DNA of 17,204 nt from Spirochaetaceae bacterium (GTDB lineage: Bacteria; Spirochaetota; Spirochaetia; Treponematales; Breznakiellaceae). Numbering within the stretch: the first letter of the stretch is position 1; each line of letters begins with the position of its first letter. A program made the position numbers and the translations under genes. Positions 14,060 through 17,204 of the stretch are shown here, piece after piece. The stretch covers positions 1 through 17,204 of the forward strand of contig JAIRTD010000097.1 in assembly GCA_031255115.1 (NCBI GenBank), given 5' to 3'. The notes under the pieces are model-generated. The model was not told the origin of the DNA. It saw only the letters and a program-made list of their open reading frames with translations, and searched no databases.

Positions 14060-15619
14060 CTAAACCAGGAGTACCCGGTACCCGAATACATCCTGAAACA
14101 TAACCCCTTTATCTTCAAGCCCCAGGCGTTCTATGCTGGTATCCACGATTTCCGAAGGCCGCAGTACCACCATGTCCTGCTGGCGTTCTACGCTTATTTT
14201 CCTGATATGCCGGGAATGTCCCCGGTCAAGACAGTCGGCCACCCTGAGTATGGCCGCCATTTTTAATACCAAAAGCCTGTCTTCCCTCTGGAGGGCTATG
14301 TAGTCTATATCGGCTTCCGAAGGAGGTTCGCCCCGGTGGTAGCATATAACGTTTGAAATAATATCCAGCTCGCCCTGGTGGAGGCCGAAAATTTCAGAAT
14401 GGGCAACAATATACTGGCCGTGCTTCTGGTGGGCCGAGCTCCGTATGTACATACCCACATCGTGGAGTGTGCCCGCAACTTCGAGGAGCAGCCTGTCCCG
14501 CCTGTTCATGCCGTGTTCGTGGCGCAGGGCGTCAAAGAGGGTCATGGAAAGCTGGGCCACATGGCGGTTGTGGGCCTCGTCAAAATGGTACTTGCGGCCC
14601 AGATTTACCGCCGAAGCAATGACCTGGGAATAAAATTCCTCCTGTAAGCCGCTGTCAACCTGGGATACAAGATTTATCAGCATGCCTTCCCTGATGGATA
14701 CCAGGGGAACCACGATTTCTCCGGCGGCGGTATGCTCAAGGAAAAGCCGGTATATGAGTATGCCCGGAATCAGGTCCTCGGCGTCAGAGTAAGGTATTTC
14801 GAATTCCCGCACACATTCTTCGACCGTATAGTTCTTTACCCTTTCGGTAAATTCCATAAAGAGTTTCCGGGGCACGATGCGGCAGTCCTTGTTGAATTCC
14901 CGCCCTATGTTCATGGCCATGATGCGGGAACCGGACCCGGAAATGACAAGGCTTCTGATATACGTCAGGTCCATTTCGGTTTTAAGGGCCTCGGCGGTAT
15001 TCCGCACATTCTCGTTGAGGTAACGGCTCTGAAAGGCCGCCGAATCGGAAGCCTGGTGAACAAGCTGGTCCATGCGTATGGTTCCCAGCTTGAGGCTGTG
15101 GGCGGCGACCATCTTGCCCCTGCGGAGCAGCATGATCTCGGTGGAACCGCCGCCAACTTCGAGTATCATGGAATTGGCCCGCCTGAACAGGGGCAGATCG
15201 TTTTTGAGGGCATAACGCACAGCCAGGTACATGAGCCTGGTTTCTTCTATACCCTCGATGATGTTTATCCTGAACCCTGTTTCGTGGTAGACCCGGTCGG
15301 CAAAAAGATCCCTGTTCCGCGCTGCCCTGAGCGCACTGGTCCCGATGACATGGACATCTTCCTGCGCCACGCCCCAGCCCCTGATAAGTTCCCGGTAATT
15401 CTGCAGCACCGAAAGACACTCAAGAACCGATTCCCTGGACACCATGCCCGAAGTAAACACGTCCCGCCCCAGAGACACGGGCTTGCCCGCCTGGTCCCTG
15501 ATGCGCCAGGAGTCGGCGGGAACTTCCGAAGAAAGCCCCATCGAAACTTCCGCCACCAGCACTCGTATCCCGGTTGAGCCGATTTCTATGATTGCCGCAG
15601 GGTGGTTCTTCAAATTCAT
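14060..15619 (-). CDS. ppx: Exopolyphosphatase, Ppx/GppA family with C-terminal HD domain (519 aa)
   Basis: Ppx removes terminal phosphates from polyphosphate, and relatives (GppA) hydrolyse pppGpp. The ASKHA phosphatase fold spans residues 8-310, with the first phosphate loop IEIGSTGIRVLV (11-22), the catalytic acid within EGIEETR (122-128) and the second loop EVGGGSTE (154-161). The HD part (335-480) has His353, the HD pair 386-387 in TLHDVGM, His400, and Asp462 in ADCLDRGH. These suggest a metal-binding but not necessarily active phosphohydrolase. The length agrees with Ppx of E. coli (513). The gene begins 2 bp after the glycosidase stop, with AAGG touching the ATG, and is followed after 8 bp by ppk1. 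Having synthesis and degradation of polyphosphate in one transcript is common. Sequence does not settle Ppx versus GppA activity; the ppk1 neighbour favours Ppx. Confidence 0.9.
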   Translation of the reverse strand: MNLKNHPAAIIEIGSTGIRVLVAEVSMGLSSEVPADSWRIRDQAGKPVSLGRDVFTSGMVSRESVLECLSVLQNYRELIRGWGVAQEDVHVIGTSALRAARNRDLFADRVYHETGFRINIIEGIEETRLMYLAVRYALKNDLPLFRRANSMILEVGGGSTEIMLLRRGKMVAAHSLKLGTIRMDQLVHQASDSAAFQSRYLNENVRNTAEALKTEMDLTYIRSLVISGSGSRIMAMNIGREFNKDCRIVPRKLFMEFTERVKNYTVEECVREFEIPYSDAEDLIPGILIYRLFLEHTAAGEIVVPLVSIREGMLINLVSQVDSGLQEEFYSQVIASAVNLGRKYHFDEAHNRHVAQLSMTLFDALRHEHGMNRRDRLLLEVAGTLHDVGMYIRSSAHQKHGQYIVAHSEIFGLHQGELDIISNVICYHRGEPPSEADIDYIALQREDRLLVLKMAAILRVADCLDRGHSRHIRKISVERQQDMVVLRPSEIVDTSIERLGLEDKGVMFQDVFGYRVLLV

Positions 15620-15621
15620 CC

Positions 15622-17049
15622 TTACAATTTATCAATCAGCATACTGCATTTACCTGACGGTATGGGCAGGGTCTTTTTCTTCTTTCCTAGTATGTTAATG
15701 GTAAAATAGTACAGTTTTTCGCTTTCCATGTGGATCTCCCAGCCCCTTCCGCTTTTATTGGAAAGAATCGTTATCATGTTTTTTTTGAGGGAAAGATTCT
15801 CCACCCCCATGATTTCGAGATTGGGGATAATCCAGTCTACGGTCTTTCGGGGAAGGGAAATAAACAGCCCGACGATGTTTTCGATGGTAAGGCAGATGGT
15901 AGAAAGGGCGTCGTAGGACAGATACTGGGCCCGGGGAAAGTCGGGGAGTTTTTTGGTCTTGCCGGCAGGGCCCTCCTTGAGGGGAAGATAGGCCTCCCAC
16001 AGATTGCCCTTGTGATGATTGCCGTCAGGACTCATGGAATCAAGCATAAAGTAAAGATGCCTGATGGCAAAATCCCTTGCCAGATCCCAGCGCTGGTAAC
16101 GTTCCAGCCCCTTGATGACCATAAAGGTCAGATGCGGAAAAACCGAACCCCGGTAGCCGTTCCCGTTTTCATCAAAAGACGGATCGCTCACCGACACGGA
16201 CGGAAAGGGATGGGGGGCGCCAAAATAGCCGGGGTCCTGGAGCTTGTTGATAATACGCTCGGCTTTGTCGTCGTTGGAGATTTCCGCAAGAAGCGGCCAG
16301 TAACCTGCCAGGGTCTTTACCGGAAGCCGCTTTTCGTGCCGGTCAAGGTCGCAGTAAAAACCCTCGTCAGGGTCCCACATAAGGGAATTTATCCTTGTTT
16401 TAAGGGAAAAATACTGGCGCTTGTACTGAAAGCTCGCCTCTTTATCGTTGAGTATATCGGCCAGCGCCGACAGATACAGCACGTTAATCGCCATGACCGT
16501 ATTAAAGTCCACCGGGTATACGGCCCTCTCCCTGGGCGCGTTGTCCATGCCCGTTGCCGAGAGCGGCACTTCGTAGAGCCCGTTGGACCGCTTAAAAAGA
16601 CTGTCTATCCATTCGGTGTACCGGTGAAGAACAGGCAAAACCTCTTTGATGCGCTTTTTGTTTGCCGATTTATGGTACAGGTTGAATTCCGCCCAGGAAA
16701 AAAGCGGCAGGGCCAGCCCGTCGGGATTATCCTTGCTTACCTCTGGCAGCCCCGTGGCAATAGTATAGGCTGAACGTATGGCCCCGTTGGGCTCCTGTTT
16801 GCCGTAAAAAAAATCCAGGGTAGGATGGGCCTGATAAATACGGTTGGAATACACCAAAAAGAAGGAAGAAAACACCGCGTCGGTCTGGAGAACCACGGAA
16901 CTGCCCGGATTGGCAAAGATTTTACCTTCCGGAGAACTCTTTTCGCCCCCGAAAGCCCAATAATCCTGTATCCATGCCCAGGTTTTATCGTAAATATCCA
17001 CAAAATCCTGGTCATAAAAGTGGATTTTGGGAAAATCTCGTTTTGTCAC
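15622..17049 (-). CDS. GH63/MGH1-like (alpha/alpha)6-barrel glycosidase (475 aa)
   Basis: The protein is a single (alpha/alpha)6 barrel of the kind found in GH63 and related bacterial glucosidases, trehalase-like and amylo-1,6-glucosidase-like enzymes. Recognisable blocks are QTDAVFSSFF (55-64), YGKQEPNGAIRSAY (82-95), ATGMDNAPR (165-173) with the likely catalytic acid Asp169, GYRGSVFPHLTFMV (298-311) and LWEAYLP (350-356) with the likely catalytic base Glu352. No signal peptide or membrane segment is seen, so it acts in the cytoplasm. The last 70 residues form a small beta-rich domain. The GTG start at 17049 is fixed by TAAGGAG five bases upstream. It is the first gene of the operon leading into ppx and ppk1. 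The natural substrate is unknown; a glucosyl or mannosyl oligosaccharide, such as mannosylglycerate or glucosylglycerate, is plausible for this group. Confidence 0.75.
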   Translation of the reverse strand: MTKRDFPKIHFYDQDFVDIYDKTWAWIQDYWAFGGEKSSPEGKIFANPGSSVVLQTDAVFSSFFLVYSNRIYQAHPTLDFFYGKQEPNGAIRSAYTIATGLPEVSKDNPDGLALPLFSWAEFNLYHKSANKKRIKEVLPVLHRYTEWIDSLFKRSNGLYEVPLSATGMDNAPRERAVYPVDFNTVMAINVLYLSALADILNDKEASFQYKRQYFSLKTRINSLMWDPDEGFYCDLDRHEKRLPVKTLAGYWPLLAEISNDDKAERIINKLQDPGYFGAPHPFPSVSVSDPSFDENGNGYRGSVFPHLTFMVIKGLERYQRWDLARDFAIRHLYFMLDSMSPDGNHHKGNLWEAYLPLKEGPAGKTKKLPDFPRAQYLSYDALSTICLTIENIVGLFISLPRKTVDWIIPNLEIMGVENLSLKKNMITILSNKSGRGWEIHMESEKLYYFTINILGKKKKTLPIPSGKCSMLIDKL

Positions 17050-17073
17050 GGCAGCTCCTTACCAATCCTGTTG

Positions 17074-17102
17074 AGAATAATCCATAAGAATCAAAAAGTC
17101 AA
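17074..17102 (-). promoter_or_regulatory. Promoter of the glycosidase-ppx-ppk1-methyltransferase operon
   Basis: On the minus strand TTGACT (17102-17097) and TATTCT (17079-17074) are 17 bp apart. The start of transcription is predicted near 17067, leaving a leader of about 18 nt with a strong ribosome site. Confidence 0.6.
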
Positions 17103-17115
17103 ATTAAACTGGCGT

Positions 17116-17129
17116 CAATTTTAAAATTG
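17116..17129. promoter_or_regulatory. 14-bp AT-rich palindrome upstream of the glycosidase promoter
   Basis: CAATTTTAAAATTG is a perfect palindrome 14 bp upstream of the -35 box. It may be an activator operator or an UP-like element. Bases 17130-17204 beyond it contain A- and T-runs but no gene that I can see. Confidence 0.35.
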
Positions 17130-17204
17130 GCCTGGTTTTGGGGCTTTTTTTGAAAAAATCAGCTCAAAAACCGCTTTTTTTCCTGAATTTAAGAACTCCG
17201 GACA

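Noticed and set aside
14732..15577. 281-codon plus-strand open frame opposite ppx
   Set aside because: It is a shadow of the Ppx/GppA gene; composition is Pro/His/Gly-rich with no conserved motif.
15730..16773. 347-codon plus-strand open frame opposite the glycosidase
   Set aside because: The minus-strand frame has clear GH63-like motifs, a Shine-Dalgarno and a promoter; this one has none.
17131..17204. T- and A-runs near the right edge, considered as a terminator of an upstream gene
   Set aside because: GGTTTT and AAAACC can pair, but the stem is interrupted and no gene ends inside the window on that side.

Overview
The window looks like chromosome from a spirochaete, most likely a Treponema of the termite-gut or host-associated type. 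The clues are an hprK-ptsH pair with no PTS permease genes nearby, a LexA with its own promoter next to holA, a Ppx/GppA-HD plus Ppk1 pair, and moderately GC-rich coding sequence. The assignment rests on gene content and protein style, so genus-level confidence is moderate. No rRNA, tRNA, CRISPR array, transposase or phage gene was seen.

Layout. Bases 1-2000 are the only accessory-looking part. They hold an AT-rich orphan secreted protein (minus strand), an EamA/DMT transporter (minus strand), and two nearly identical 105-bp repeats (82-186 and 1891-1995, 103 of 105 bases the same), each able to form two strong hairpins. Copy 1 also has 15-bp terminal inverted repeats. The first 12 bases of the window match the right end of that copy, so a further copy probably lies just outside. 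Copy 2 sits between the predicted eamA promoter and its start codon, so it would form the transporter's 5' leader and supply its Shine-Dalgarno sequence.

Bases 2111-3869 carry larA (nickel-pincer racemase family, plus strand) converging on a bacteriohemerythrin (minus strand), with a 26-bp 3' overlap. Bases 4015-10593 are a plus-strand series: hprK-ptsH (regulatory PTS), lexA-holA (SOS repressor and polymerase III delta), then a type II NADH dehydrogenase with a fused DoxX-like membrane domain, a long-chain polyprenyl diphosphate synthase, and mntP. Tight spacing and internal promoters suggest three transcription units: hprK-ptsH, lexA-holA and ndh-prenyl synthase-mntP.

Bases 10612-17049 are a minus-strand operon read from right to left: a GH63-like cytoplasmic glycosidase, ppx-HD, ppk1, and an RlmI-type rRNA methyltransferase. 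Gaps are 2 bp and 8 bp, and the last junction is a 4-bp overlap. It links polyphosphate turnover with oligosaccharide breakdown. A good promoter and a 14-bp palindrome precede the glycosidase.

Most genes belong to known families. The parts most worth a second look are the two-hairpin repeat acting as a gene leader, possible leaderless promoters at hprK and the hemerythrin gene (and nearly so at larA), and the NDH-2/DoxX fusion beside a prenyl synthase in a lineage usually regarded as fermentative.
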